A stretch of DNA of 64,000 bases from Nepenthes gracilis (lineage: Eukaryota; Streptophyta; Magnoliopsida; Caryophyllales; Nepenthaceae): contig BSYO01000038.1 of the NCBI GenBank assembly GCA_033239525.1, forward strand, positions 9,675,041-9,739,040. The letters are read 5' to 3'. Positions 12,240-24,950 of this stretch are shown piece by piece (positions within the stretch are counted from its first letter, which is position 1; the number at the start of each line of letters is the position of its first letter). Made by a program: the position numbers and the translations under genes. Below the pieces are notes generated by a model. That model was not told the DNA's origin and did not search any database. It was given only the letters and a program-made list of their open reading frames with translations.

Positions 12240-12830
12240 ACCAACAACTCCCTAAAAACAAATGCACCTTCACCAACCTATTTTTAACCACCATCTTGGC
12301 TGATTCGAAAATGGAAGGACAAATCCATCCTCGCACCATATCTGCTAGATGACTCCCCAATAACTGGGCAATATGGACTCTAGCTGAAGACTGTAATAAC
12401 GTCCACTTCACCTCCTTGGCCCTCATCTGAATGATGATGGACAATTCCACCCCAAGTTGGCTCTCTCCTCCAGAGGATTGGATCAAATTTAACGCAGCCA
12501 GATGCAGAGATGATGCTGGGAGAGCAACTTCGGTTGATGCAGCAGAAACAACGAAGGAAGATGGTTTACCAAGTTATCTGGTTTCTCGGAAATCATGGAT
12601 ATCCTATCTGCAGTAATCAAAGCCATCTTCATCTGCTTCAAGTCGCCTTGAAGAAGGGCTTGCAAGAATATAATTGTTGAATCTGACTCTGTTCTCACCA
12701 CTCGGAAAATACAAGAGAATATCAATAGGGAGGACCGAAATTGGGGGCTTATTACAGATTGCAAAGAACTTTTGTCCCGGAAATGGGAATTTCTAATCAC
12801 CCATGTATTAGAAATGTATTCTATACGACG
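12240..12830 (+). pseudogene. LINE (non-LTR retrotransposon) RNase H domain remnant
   Basis: Plant LINEs and their domesticated relatives end in an RNase H-like domain that opens W-x-P-P-x-x-G/D-W-I-K-F-N and later has a conserved IxxESDS stretch. Here the frame from 12431 reads WLSPPEDWIKFN, and after frameshifts and a stop further sense-strand pieces read KNIIVESDS (about 12660-12690) and then WGLITDCKELLSRKWEFLITHV-like sequence up to about 12810. The order and spacing match the RNase H fold, including the second acidic position in ESDS. Upstream sequence (12240-12430) is coding-like but not resolvable. It is broken by several stops and frameshifts. Confidence 0.6.
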
Positions 12831-12859
12831 TAACATATGAATTATTGAATTGATTAAAT

Positions 12860-14500
12860 TAATACGATTCAATTGGTTTATATATAATAATGAGAAATTT
12901 TTAAAAGATATGCCGGTTCAAGACATATCCTTTAATAAAATTGATATATTATTCCCCAATAAATATATCCTTTCGAGATATACTCATTGAATAAAATAAT
13001 ATTTTTTATCAATAGTTATATCTATTCGATATTCGTCCTTTAAGCGAAAGGAATGATATTTTAGTAACTTGAGAACAGTCCTCTCTCCATCTATAAAAGG
13101 ATATCCTTGACTATTAGAATTGGGATGTACAAAATTTATATAAAGTCTTATAAATTATGAGGAGAAGAGAGAGAAATTATCTCCTAATTTTTCGATATAA
13201 GAACAATTACGGTGTGGCACGTAAAGTCTAGCGATCATAAATTCAAATATACAAACTTAGTTATATATATATAATTAATCAGTAAATAAATATAATAATA
13301 AAATTTTGAGAATTAAAATTTTTATCTCACTAAAGTTTCTTACACTATATTTCTAGGGAGTCAAATACAGTTGCTAACTAATGAGACTCGAAATGAATAT
13401 AGTCTTCGAATACCATGAATGGGGCTCCCCCCTTCAGCGGCAACGTGCCAACTGATTGCTGTGGACTTGGCTTTCCTCGCAGTTACTGGTAACCCTTAAC
13501 CAAAGGATATTAGCTGAACCTCTTAGTCTTCCCCCTCCATTGCCGCCCTTCTTCTATTTTTAAGCGTGTCATCCCTTCCTCCTTCCAAATTTGCCTTTTT
13601 TATTGGCAATATAATCAAAACCAGAATAAGTCATCAAGACATGAACTCAAATAGAATGCATTAAGTTGCCTTTTTTTTTGGCTAAAAATGCTATAAATTG
13701 AAGCCATAATGATGGAATCACAAGTCAAGAAGAGCTTAATATAGAGAGGTTGATAGAAGTTAAATCAAATTTATCTATGTAATAAAGAAATCTTGACCTC
13801 TATTTTAACGAATAAAAAAAAACCTGTGAAAATGCGGCATCTGCAAGACAATGTATTAGATTAGTTGAGATAAATAACCATGAGAACTATTTTGATCACA
13901 TATCAGACTATAAATCCTTAAGTTATTCTTATAGAATGTACTAAATCCGTGTAGATTATTTAAATCAAGTTTCACTTCTAATTATTTTAGTTAGCTGTTT
14001 TGCTTTTGGCTATTTAGTTTTATAAAGTATGACTTAAGTCATATTTATAATAGGATTATAATGCAACTATTACTTTAGTTGGCTATCGTTTATAAAATTA
14101 ATATATTTGGTCAAATAAGGTATCATTATTACTTTACTTAGGTTGGCTCTTTATATATTACAAATGAGTTCAAGTTTGGTTTAGTTCAAATTTAAATTTC
14201 TTAACTTGATTTCGCTTGGTAAAAAATTTGTTAAGCACAAGCTTAACACATAGTTTTGTTTATTTAAGCATAAATTAAGCCAAACTCAAAACTCGAGTTT
14301 AGACTTGGTTCATGTATACATGAGCCATGCATTCATTAAGACCAGGCATATAAATTAGCTAAACTTAAACTCTTAAATGAGTCCATTAATATAGTTTTAT
14401 ATATTTCTATTTATGAGCCCATAAATAAGTCTGTCATTAACTTTAAACGAGCCATTTATGAACTTATAGAAAGAATTTATGTATGAATTGTTGGAGTAGA
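12860..14500. other. AT-rich intergenic DNA with short GC-richer islands
   Basis: The stretch 12860-13350 has an LTR-like look (a GAGA-rich run at 13160-13180 after a tataaaagg word at 13095) but no termini. The island at 13420-13560 has no frame. Nothing else was recognised. Confidence 0.3.
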
Positions 14501-14559
14501 ATGGGCTTGGTCGAACACGAAGGCACCAGGGTTGCTGTGCTAAATGATTGGTCGAATAG

Positions 14560-15330
14560 GATGCACTTAGACATTGCAAGGGTAGAAAGTAGAAGAAGAA
14601 AAGGACGTAAAAGTTTTACATGAAAAACTCTTTACAAATTGAAGAAAAAAACCACGGGACATTTAATCATCAGCAAATCCACTATGTGAAAAATAGTTAT
14701 ATAAACCACACGACTATACAAGTTCAAGAGGCGAAAACGAAGAACAGAGTACGAGTATACAAGAACTCACACTTGATTTTTCACTCACTTCTCTCGCTTT
14801 TCTCCCACTCTTTCTCTCCTCTTTTAACACTTAGAATTTTTCACACATACACCCATGCATACACTACAATATATATATATTGATTGTTGAAAATATCAGC
14901 CAATCCAACGCAGAGGACACCCATACAGACAGCTGCCTGACGCACGTACCCCCTGCAACAGCTCTGCACCGACACTCCCCTATAAAAGATCGTGCCCTAT
15001 AGAAAACGGCTTTACAGGTGCTCTGTAGAAGTTGCTTTACAGAAGCGCATGTTCAAACAATCTTCTGAACTGGCATCCACATGCGCTTTCTTTAAGCAAA
15101 TCCTCAAACCTTGGCCGCTCACAGAGACCTCGGCCTTATACTGTACAGAGTTCTGGGACCTTTGCTGCATAAGTCTTCGGACATTCTTCAAGTATGTCCT
15201 TGTACCTTCATGTACTCAACAACCTTGGCTGTCTACGTCGCCTTTGGTCAACACAGAGTCCTCGGGATTATACTGCACCAAGTTCTCGGTTGGTCAAAAA
15301 CAAATACTTGGACCATAATATCTCCACTAG
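14560..15330 (-). repeat. Copia-like solo LTR, minus orientation
   Basis: On the minus strand a GC-richer U3-like half (15330-14985) leads to a TATA-like tataggg/cttttatagggg region, then a GAGA-rich leader (14830-14780). An A/T-rich end follows with tttttcatgtaaaact and ttacgtcc near 14600-14630. The phrase catgtaaaac close to the 3' end is typical of Copia LTRs, and the Copia LTR at 30224-31144 has ttcacgtaaaattg in the same place. No partner LTR or primer-binding site was found, so a solo LTR is the simplest reading. Confidence 0.4.
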
Positions 15331-15359
15331 AGAGTAACCCCAATATAAATCTATTCAAA

Positions 15360-16429
15360 AACCCATAAAAAATCTAATTGAACTGTGTATAAGCCTAAAT
15401 AAGCTAGTCAAGTCCGGCTAGTATTTAACATGTTTACTTGATGAGCTTTAAAATTATGTTCAAGGGTTGTTTATTTTTATCAACAAACATGTAAATAAAC
15501 AAGCTTTTATCGATTCAAACCTCCAAGTTGTTCACAAAGGATTTGCTTTAATTTTTGCCCCAGTGCATGTGGCTGAAGCTCTACTAAAATAAATAAGGTT
15601 CGTTTTGGGGAAAAAAATACTACAAATACTACAACTTTTCATTTTTTTCTAAATTTTTTTCTTAACTTTCTTGTATTGTCTTTATCAAATTTTATTTTAG
15701 TACAGATTTTATTCTAAATAAAAAATTAAGTTAAATTAACAGTATTATGTTTGTTTTTAATATTATTAAATTTCTTGATATTATGTTATATATCATACTT
15801 TATTATTTTATCATGTCTTATGTGTCGAGTTTCGTTTTAGGGCTATATTTAGTTGAGTATTGAAGGGTGAGTTTAGCTCAATATTAGCTCGTCTGAATCC
15901 CAGCTAAGTGAATTCAAGGGACGTTTGCTCGTACAATATCCAAGGGATAGAAGCTCATGTTGTAGGTGTTTAGAGACAAATAGAAAGTCATTTGAATGAT
16001 AGAACCTCATATTATAAATATCCAGAGATAAGCTATAGGTTGGTCGTGCAGTATCAACTTAAGTAGCAAATCTCGATACTTCTTTGCTCAAGGTTTACGT
16101 GACATTTAATTTGAGTAAAAATAGATTTTTTTCTCACTTTTCAATTTACTCAATTGCTTTGATCAAAGGTATTCTTTCAATTTCTAAATAACCAAGCCTT
16201 CCCCTATTTTGAAATGATGACAAATCTACAAAGAGAGAAAAAAGAAAAAATGAAAAGAAGAAGAAGAAGAAAAGTGCTCTATTGAGAATCAAAGTGTAAT
16301 TCTTTGTTAGTTAAAGAGAACCACCGGGTTAAAGGATATTCACTCTTTATTGGTGACAAGAGTTTTTACATCTTGAGATCTCTCATTTGATCTCTTGTAA
16401 ACCTTACTTTGGTCAGCTTATAAACCTAA
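15360..16429. other. Intergenic DNA without recognised gene
   Basis: AT-rich to 15840, then mixed composition. No frame, splice pattern or repeat that I can support. Confidence 0.4.
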
Positions 16430-17390
16430 TGATAGGTCCAGTATGAAATTAGGTCAGAATCAACGAAATCAACTGAAAGAACGCAGGTCTAACCAACAGA
16501 GGGGCCCAAGCCCAGCTACGGCATCCAAGAGAATCTAGAGATGTGGCCCACTTGGTGCATCAAATGAGCAGCCAATCAGCGTGCGCGCCTAACAGAGACG
16601 ATTGTAGGCGGGCAGCACGGGAGGCGCCGGCTCAGAAGATACCAAGCAATGAGAGATGACGTTAACGCTAACAAATTACAGCGCATGCCTCCCCCGCTAC
16701 TCCGGCAACCACTCAACCAATCCGAGCAAAGTTAGCAGGCCTAGTGTTAGCCACGCCCGGCAACGATCTCATCACCTCCACAAGGTGACAACTAACATTA
16801 CTAGCCACCGTCAGCATAAAGCAGCCGACGAATCCAGACAAACCACTTGTCGGAGATTCCAACTCCCAAGGCCTCCCTAAATAAGCCTACAAACACTCTC
16901 TCCTACTACAGGGAGAGGAACCAATTCTGGAATCCATTCCAAACTTCCCTGAGACAGCCCAAATAGTGATTAAAGATCAAGTATTGATCCATCACCCAAC
17001 CCTCAAGACTTCGAGGAGAAAGAACCAACTCTCTTCCCTCGAACCACCGTCGCTTCATAGTAGCAATATTGAGCCACCCATAGCGGTGAAACTTACGAAG
17101 CTCAGACTTTCTCAATTATCCCACACGCTCCTCTCATTTCTGTATATCTGCATTCTCATCATGTTTACTTTCACGCATGTATCTCTTTGTTTATTACGGA
17201 AGATTTCTAATTTGAGCGCCATAATATTTACAATTGAACAACCTCTTGCCGTCCTCTAACATCTTATTTGTACTTTGTGGTGCGTAGGGTCCAAGTTGAG
17301 AGACGTAGAGATCAGACCTGTTCGTGATCTGAACCAATAGAGGAATCCAAAGGCTCCCTAATTCGCACGAAAACCTGAACCCAGGGATAT
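16430..17390 (+). repeat. Ty3/gypsy Tat-lineage-like LTR (family B), plus orientation
   Basis: It starts tgataggtcca, matching tgatgggtcca at 48407. A GC-rich U3 is followed by cctaaataagcc as a TATA-like word near 16875. Near the end come aatttgagcgcc (17210) and then ttgtggtgcgtagggtcc (17277). The block at 48407-49580 has gatttaagcgtcg and ttgtgttgcgtagagtcc in the same order. A ttgagcgtcgg-like motif near the LTR 3' end is a feature I associate with Tat-lineage gypsy elements. No internal domains follow, so this is probably a solo LTR. Frames at 16656-16880 and 16966-17259 lie inside it. Confidence 0.5.
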
Positions 17391-19900
17391 ATCACCTGTA
17401 AAGTTTCAAATTATGGCTTGTGTATAAATTTAGGTCATGTTGCGATTGAAACGCTTGGTTAATGAGAGACCAACTTTCAAAGATCAGAATGTGTCTAAGA
17501 AGTTATAGAAGTTATAGTTTTACATATCTAAGGAAGCCACGTATATTTGTTCATTTGAACTCAATTGACAAGAGAGCCTAGTGCATATGTTTGTTAGTTT
17601 ATAAGTCGATTTTCTCATTTTCAACTACAAACTCAAAGCCTAAAAGATTTTCTCTGTAAATGATTATATATACTTGAGCATTTATATTTATAATTTTCTT
17701 ACGTGTATTGAAGTTATTATTTTTTAATTTGTACTTTTGCTAAGAAAAACCTATCCATCCCCTCTATATATTCGTGAATTTAAATATTGTTTCTTTAAAC
17801 CATAATATAAGTCATATATTATTACACATACAATGTCAAAAATAATAAATATGCATATATAGAAAATCTAAGATTAATGTCATTTTGGAGTCTTTAGAAG
17901 ATAATTTGGATAAGTTTTTTCCCATAGAATAAAACTAGCATTACAATGAAATTTAAGAATATAATTTAAAAATAAAATTTGATAATAAAATAAAAAATTT
18001 TAAAAATTATGAGTTTTTTTTTTTTTGTGATTCACTAAATTTCTTATTGGAGTTACTACCAGTTAGTGTGTGATGTGTCCTTAGGTTCAGGTTACTGTGT
18101 GAATTAGGGTGCCTTTGGATTCATTGCATCGGGTTAAACACGAACGGGTCCGGTCTTCACGTCTTTTAACCTAAGCCATGCGCACCATAAATAGCTAAGG
18201 AGAGGTCAGAGAATTGACGAAACTCATTTTTTGATTTATCCTCTGATATTCAAATAAGTAATCTTTACAAGAGAATAGAAAGATTCGAGAATATGAGCGT
18301 ATGTGAAATGTAAAATGCAATAGTGTTCGTATGCAGGGCTGCAAATGAGAATTAAAGGAGGTTGTTGCTCCTACTGTGCAATCAGGAAGTGGCTTATTAT
18401 GGCAACTTGTTAGAAGTCACTTTTTTTAAGGAAGGAGAGTTGGGTTCTTTTCCTACCTTTTTGAATTTAGACTTTAGCATTTGTTCGAAGTTGAGCTTGT
18501 CTAGTTCTCCCTTTTCTTCAGTGAAGGAGAAAGGTATTTGTAATTCTTCATGGTGAAAGCTTTGGGCACTGAAGCTGGTGACAGATATCCCACTTATGTT
18601 CGCCGCCTGTTGAGCACTGACGGTGGCCACCAGTGTTAAGTGTCATCTTGTGGTGGTAATGTGACCATCGTTGGACGTGACCAACACGAGCCTGATTACT
18701 TTTTGCTGGGATTTGCTAAGCTGCTGTTGATCAGTAGGCGTGGCAACCTGCCAGAGTTAAGCTCGCGCACCATTGGCTGGCATTCTCTGAGTCTGCATCT
18801 CTGCATTGCCAATCTGCTGCTGTCGAGGTGGGAGGCACACGTGGGCTATGATTGGGTGCGTGACAAGTGTTGTCGGATGGGCCTAGGCGCGCCCGGTCGG
18901 GCCTAAGGTCTATTTCATGGCACTGTGCTTTGTATGTGGCTCTTTGGGCCTTGTAGTCTAAATGGACGTCTTTGTCAGTTGGACCCCCTTCCTGACTAGC
19001 CCATATTCATACTGGACCCATCAATGTGGATGTCCAGCTACCCATATTTCTTAGTATCACAAAGGGCATTAATTAGTTGAATATTAGTCTGCCATAGAGA
19101 AATATGAAGTTTTAATTAATAATTTTGAGTCAAATTCTATGTAGTTAGTTTATATATTGCTAATAATTATTAAAAACTAGAGAAAAGATTAGGTATATTG
19201 ATAATAGAAGCAAATAAACATCTTTAAAAAATTAAAATTAAAAATAAAAAAATATATTTTTTGAAATAAAAATATCGTTAGTTTTCTTAGAAAAATATTT
19301 AAGCAATACTTTTAAGTCACCCTTATGATACCATTATATATTTAGCATCTATTAATCCATTTATTTATATCTAATACTATTAGAATGAATAGATAATTAA
19401 GACAATATATCAACGGATATTTAAAAAGTGACTAAATTATATCTTCATAACACCATTTTTTTTATATATAAACAATTAAATATGAGGAAAATTTAAACTT
19501 TTTTTGTTATATGGTAAGGGGTTAATAATACCAATGAGATTATATGTCTTAAAGACTTTGCCACATTGAATAAAAGCTCTTTTGCTCCACTTAAAAATAC
19601 TAAATAAAATAATAGTTTTTATATTTTAGTCAATATATTAATATTAATAATGCATGCTTGAAATAAGAATTTCAATCTAGCAAATTTGTGAGTGGGCTTT
19701 TAGACATTTTATCTTGGATCCAACATCCAACCAATAAAAAGGAGAATTCAAATAATTAATATTAGCTCTCTAAATTATCATCTGACGATTAAACCAACAA
19801 TGGTTCATAAAGTTTTCTTCTAAGGAGATCGTGCCCTCAAAATTCAACCGCTGCGTTCATAAATGTGCGCTTAGCGGCCAGTTTCTATCACGTTTTTTAT
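17391..19900. other. Intergenic DNA; a GC-richer block at 18050-19050 has no assignable gene
   Basis: The 18050-19050 block holds short frames on both strands (for example 18362-18556 plus, 18397-18630 minus, 18640-18906 plus). None shows a known domain, splice context or codon character, and the composition suggests another LTR (a cataaatagc word at about 18188). The rest is AT-rich with nothing recognised. Confidence 0.3.
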
Positions 19901-21450
19901 CCCAAAATCAAATTATATTACTTTATTAATACATGATTAACTTAAATTAGATTTTAATCATTAAGATTCAAAATTTTAATTATTTATTTTACCAATTAAA
20001 ACTCTAAAATATATATTACAGTACAAATCTAAAAATCAAATACTATTAAACGATCTGAAATAAAATAAGGATTCAAACCACATGACCCATGTCACATCTC
20101 AAAATCAAATTCTTTTTTTATCAGAATTAAACAAAGATCCAATTGAAACCCTAAAGCTAGGTCGGATGCAAATGAACTCAAAACCCAAAGTATAAAAAGT
20201 CTACAAATTATAGCGGGTATAGAATTTGACTAAACTAACTTTATTTGGTCTCCAAAATATATAATAAAAATCTAGATAACAATCCAAATACCCACAATCA
20301 TGATAATTACACAACATCAACAGGCTACAATAATCGTACATACGACAAATCTCTAATATTAATATAAATCTAGATACAACAAAATACAAAACCGAACACA
20401 AATCCAAATACAAAATCCAGATACAACAAATACAAAATCCAGATACTAACACTTTCAAATATCTTCTGTTCGAATACTAAAAGTTTTTAAATTCTGTACC
20501 CTAAAAGGGTTAGAAATATGGGTAAAATTATGAATTTAAAACTCAATAAGTATCAATATATATATTATAAATTATATAAGTTTATAAATCAGAATGAATG
20601 AGTAAAAATAATAAAATATACACAAAAACCCAACATATGTGGAAAGTTCAAACGTATTATATATTCAAATGTATCAAATATCTAATTAATAAATATCCAA
20701 ATATAATTTTGTATGTAATATTCGTAACCTATATATAAATACCAAATATTTTAAATGTACAAAATTATCTAAATGTACAAATGTATAAATCTCACAAATC
20801 CAAAAGTTTAAAAATCTAAAGTCCAGAGTACAAAAATCACATAAATCCAAATAACAATCAAATCTTACAAATATCAAATGTTAAATATCTCAAATATCAA
20901 ATCAAACTCCAGTAAATATTAAAAATTTAATATATACTAAAATCTGAGAACCAATAATCTAAAAAACTATTTATGAGGAATAATTACAAGTGCTCCTAGT
21001 AATCTTAAACCAAATAACTAATATTTAGACAAACAGGTGGACCGGCTACATATTACTCCCTACATATGCGGTCAATGGTCACTTTTGTCATGCTACCTTA
21101 TTGATCCCGAATAATTAACAAGAGTATTCCATCATAATTAATTAATTTAATTATTATTTTACTTTATTACATATCAAGACTCAAAATAAAATCAATGAAA
21201 TTTCTAAAATCCTACAATTTTTGCACATCAGACGTGACTTTAAAATTATATACCAATAATCATGTCACAGAATCTAAAATACCACACCCAAAAATGACTT
21301 TGAATATTAATCATACCATGACATCAAAATATCATAAGAAAATACATTTATACAAAATTAGAGTAAACAAATAATTATATAAGATAACCGAAATCAAATT
21401 ATATCACCGATAAGAATATCGCAAACTATACAAGCACCATTAACCGTATT
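19900..21450 (-). repeat. Family A LTR copy fragment, minus orientation
   Basis: The phrase actcaataagtatcaatat near 20540 and its flanks match 46500-46560. The part at 20060-20090 (aaccacatgaccc) matches 7680-7700, showing that it continues beyond the LTR-like core just as the 7.5-kb copy does. Many catatac/aaatccaaatac words are present (20280-20450). No coding domain. Confidence 0.45.
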
Positions 21451-22440
21451 TAAGTATTCTAAAGCTATCGTTTCAAGGCAAAATTATAATATCAAAGCCA
21501 TCCCAATGTCTAATTCTATGTTCACAAATAGCTCCTTTGCTAATGATCCTTATCTGTAAATGGTTCCAAGCAGCTGATTTGAAAAGTTTAACGAAGAAAA
21601 TAAAAATAAAAGTGAACAAATTGCTCAATAAGGCATGTAAATTTTTCGTTATCAAATATACGATTTACTTTTAAACCTGTTGGAAGGAATACTAATTCAA
21701 GATTCGGATACAAAGTCATAAAATTCCATAACATTTATGCATAGATTTCAAATTCCATTTTTTCAATTCTTAATTTGCAATGCACCATAAAAATTGCTCA
21801 AATCATGTTAATTCTTATTGACCAATGATTAGTAGAGTCTCACTGACAAATGAGTGAATAATCAAAACTCGGGTTATATTTATTTTGATACAACTAAAGG
21901 CTTTACGTTATAATTTAAGACTAGTAGGTAGGCCGTCATACATATAATTCTATATATAGTGCAGAACATCGCTTTTACCACAGGATTATAGGCTCGAATC
22001 TCAATTACCATTACAAAATATTAAGACATATCATCATATATCATCACTGATTTTTTTACAATGATTCGTATATAACGAATAAAAAACTGTAAGACATAAC
22101 TTTTATAAAAGACAGTGCTCATGTGCCTCTCAGGCACATATTAATAGCCGCAACAAAATAAGATGACACACAAGTGTCACTTCAAGCATGCATCATGCAC
22201 AGACAATCTGTCAAAAGTGAGTTTGAAGATTTATTGAGCGTGCATTGAACGTAAGAAATTTGCGAAAGCACGCTTGAACTCCGGTTGGGAGTCTCTCAAT
22301 TACAACTTCTTTGCCTAGAACATGTAGGAGAATGCGTCAAGCGCCGGTCAAGTGTCACTCAACCCAATATAATCCGATTTAAAATTAACTTTGATCCAAT
22401 TTTTTCATTTAATATTATAATTTTTATTTTCTTAACTTAA
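21450..22440 (-). repeat. Family A LTR copy, minus orientation
   Basis: It carries the family landmark gctcaataaggcatg (21622-21636; the reverse complement has ccttattgagc) with the following tttaacgaag/cagctgatt block. The set of tgcac/catgc words at 22120-22350 and the terminal taattaattataatc near 22440 follow. Confidence 0.5.
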
Positions 22441-23440
22441 TTAATTATAATCAAAATTATAATTTAAAACTTATACCTTACAGCTTTTTATTACCACCCG
22501 TAAATGATAAGTCTAATCCTCAAATATCTCTAAATATATTAAGATGTTTAAATATATTATTCCATTCAATACCTTGCAATGATTTTCAAAAATAACAAAT
22601 ATGGAGATTCTATAATAAATATCAATTTTTTTCTTTATTAAAAAAGTATAAAACTTCTATTCCGAGGAAGTACAAATATAATACTTCCTGTAGAAAAGTA
22701 TAATATTAAAATAAATAATAAAATGGAGTCCGACCCAAACTACAAATATAGATTACTACATGCAAAAATTCATAACTTTTTTCTTTACAAATGTTTTCAT
22801 ATACAAACATAGTATTTTAAATACTTATTTTATACAAAATAAACAAACTATATAAATATTAGATAAAACTAAAGCAAAACCTTAAAATTTTCAGTAAAAT
22901 CATATGCATACAATAATACTCAAAGTGAAAAGGTAAAGGATCACATACATACATCTCAAAATAAGAGGCATAAATAAAAATAATAGATTCATAAATGGAC
23001 TAAAAATCAAATTTAAAAATACTTATCTTAACATTCTAATCTAATTGATCTGATTTCAAAAAATCTCGAAATCTCCTTCATTCTCTTTCTCTATCATATT
23101 TTTCTTTATCTCCTTTCCTCTTTCTCTTTTTTTCCTTTCTTTCTCACAAAATGACCGAAAAATAGTATGCAAGTTCTGATAAGTACAATCGGTGCACAAG
23201 CACCCAATAGCTTGCATCAAGCACAGTACCAAAATCTCATCATGTGAGCACTGCATCAAGTGTGACTCGGGCATCAACCAATCTACTCAAAACTAGGATG
23301 AATGCTTCAGAAGCACTTCTCAAACACACATTCTATCAAAAATATATATAAGCACGAATTAGGCGCCCATTAGGTGCCAAGCTTGGATCCTCAAATTCAA
23401 TTTTCCTATAAATTTACATTGTACAATTATTTTTAAATTA
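22440..23440 (-). repeat. Family A LTR copy, 5' half only, minus orientation
   Basis: A strong CT-rich tract at 23070-23150 (the GA-rich leader in sense) is flanked on its right by catcaagc/gtgagcac words (23160-23400), as in the other copies. The downstream half is replaced by the neighbouring copy, so this one is truncated or was invaded. Confidence 0.5.
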
Positions 23441-24950
23441 ATTCAAAATTATATTAATGACATCGTGATTTATATATAAAATATGGGGTGCCACAAATCA
23501 AACACCACACCCAAAAGTGTCTCCGACACCGAGAATTTATCGACCTCAAATTATATATAAGAAAAAATATCTTCACTAATATCATAGTAATTGAAACCAA
23601 ATTGTTTATATTCTATGTCCAAATTAGCCAAATTCAATAATTAAACAAAAATAAACAAATTTCAAACTATTGTTTCTATTCAAACAATTTGTCAAGTTGT
23701 TTCAACATTCTATGTCTAATTCCTGAACAGCCACCCATCAAATTTAATTACTTACAAGTTAACTCGATCTCTCTAATTTAAAAGGTTAAAAAATAAAAAT
23801 AAAAGTAAACTAATTACTCAATAAAATATAAATATATATTGTCATATGTAGATATATATATTAAAGGAAAGTTAAATAATAACATGACCGAATACTCAAA
23901 AAATTGATAATTTTATTTTGCAAATATGTCATGCATAATTCAAAACTAATATTTAATATATATCAAACTTTATAAATATATAATCATACTTGAATTTATA
24001 TTTTCTATATCAAGCAAGTCAAATTGTGTAATTATATAAAACGTGCTCAAATTATATTAATTTATAAAAAGGACCAAAGATCATTGATGATATAACTAAT
24101 AGGGGCGAATATTGAAACTCAAATTATAAATATTTTTATATAATCAAAGGACATACATGACTATTTAAAACTCATAAGTAGACTGTTTACATATAATTCT
24201 ATAGACGAGATCAAATATCACTTTTCTTACTTGTAAATAATTTGTCTGATCTTCAAATTACTAATAATATGTTATGATATATCTAAATATTTTTTATTAA
24301 TTTTATATAATTGTCTATACTTACTCAAAGTAAAATTTCTTCTCAAATACGGATATATTATTAGAGTTCCTCCTACTGAAAAAAAATACTTCATTACCAT
24401 CAAATTTTATGTAGAGTTTTCTTTTTATAGTTATTTAAATATATAACATGCAATAATTGTATTATTAAATTTAAAAACATGTCATAAAACATAAATATGC
24501 AAAAATAAGGAAATAGAAAATGGAAACATGTGGGAACTTAAATGTACGTTTTATAAGATTTAATTACTGTTATGAACAAATAATACAGAAAATTAAGGTA
24601 GTTCAAGTAATTCTATAAAATTCTTCAAATTATAGAATATGTTTGAATAATTTTGCATTAATTCAGAATATGTAGAGGCATATAATTCAAATTGAAGATA
24701 TACAAGAGTAGTAAATAGAATTTAAATATATGTGAGAATATTATTATAAAGATTAGTATTTAAACACCCCAAAGGTATCCCTTAGGAGTATCCTTACTGT
24801 CCAAAACATACATGAGCAAGAGTTAGGCACTAATCATATATCAATTGTTTTAACTTATTTCGATTCAAAATTTAATTAACTTTAATAATTTATCAGCTTA
24901 ATTAAATAATTATCATAAAAAAATATATTTTTTGGGATCCATATAAAGGT
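23440..24950 (-). repeat. Family A LTR copy adjoining the gypsy pol remnant
   Basis: It carries the landmarks tactcaataaaatataaatat (about 23815) and the agatcgagttaac context. Its upper edge, at ggatccatataaagg (about 24940), lies directly next to the decayed Ty3/gypsy pol on the same strand, in the position a 3' LTR should take. This is the main reason to call family A a gypsy LTR. Confidence 0.5.

Noticed and set aside
16656..17259. Two medium frames in a GC-richer block
   Set aside because: They sit inside an LTR-like block that has a partner at 48407-49580 and show no known domain.
23056..23277. 73-codon minus-strand frame with a KERKKRERGKE run
   Set aside because: Again the GA-rich leader of a family A LTR, read in sense.
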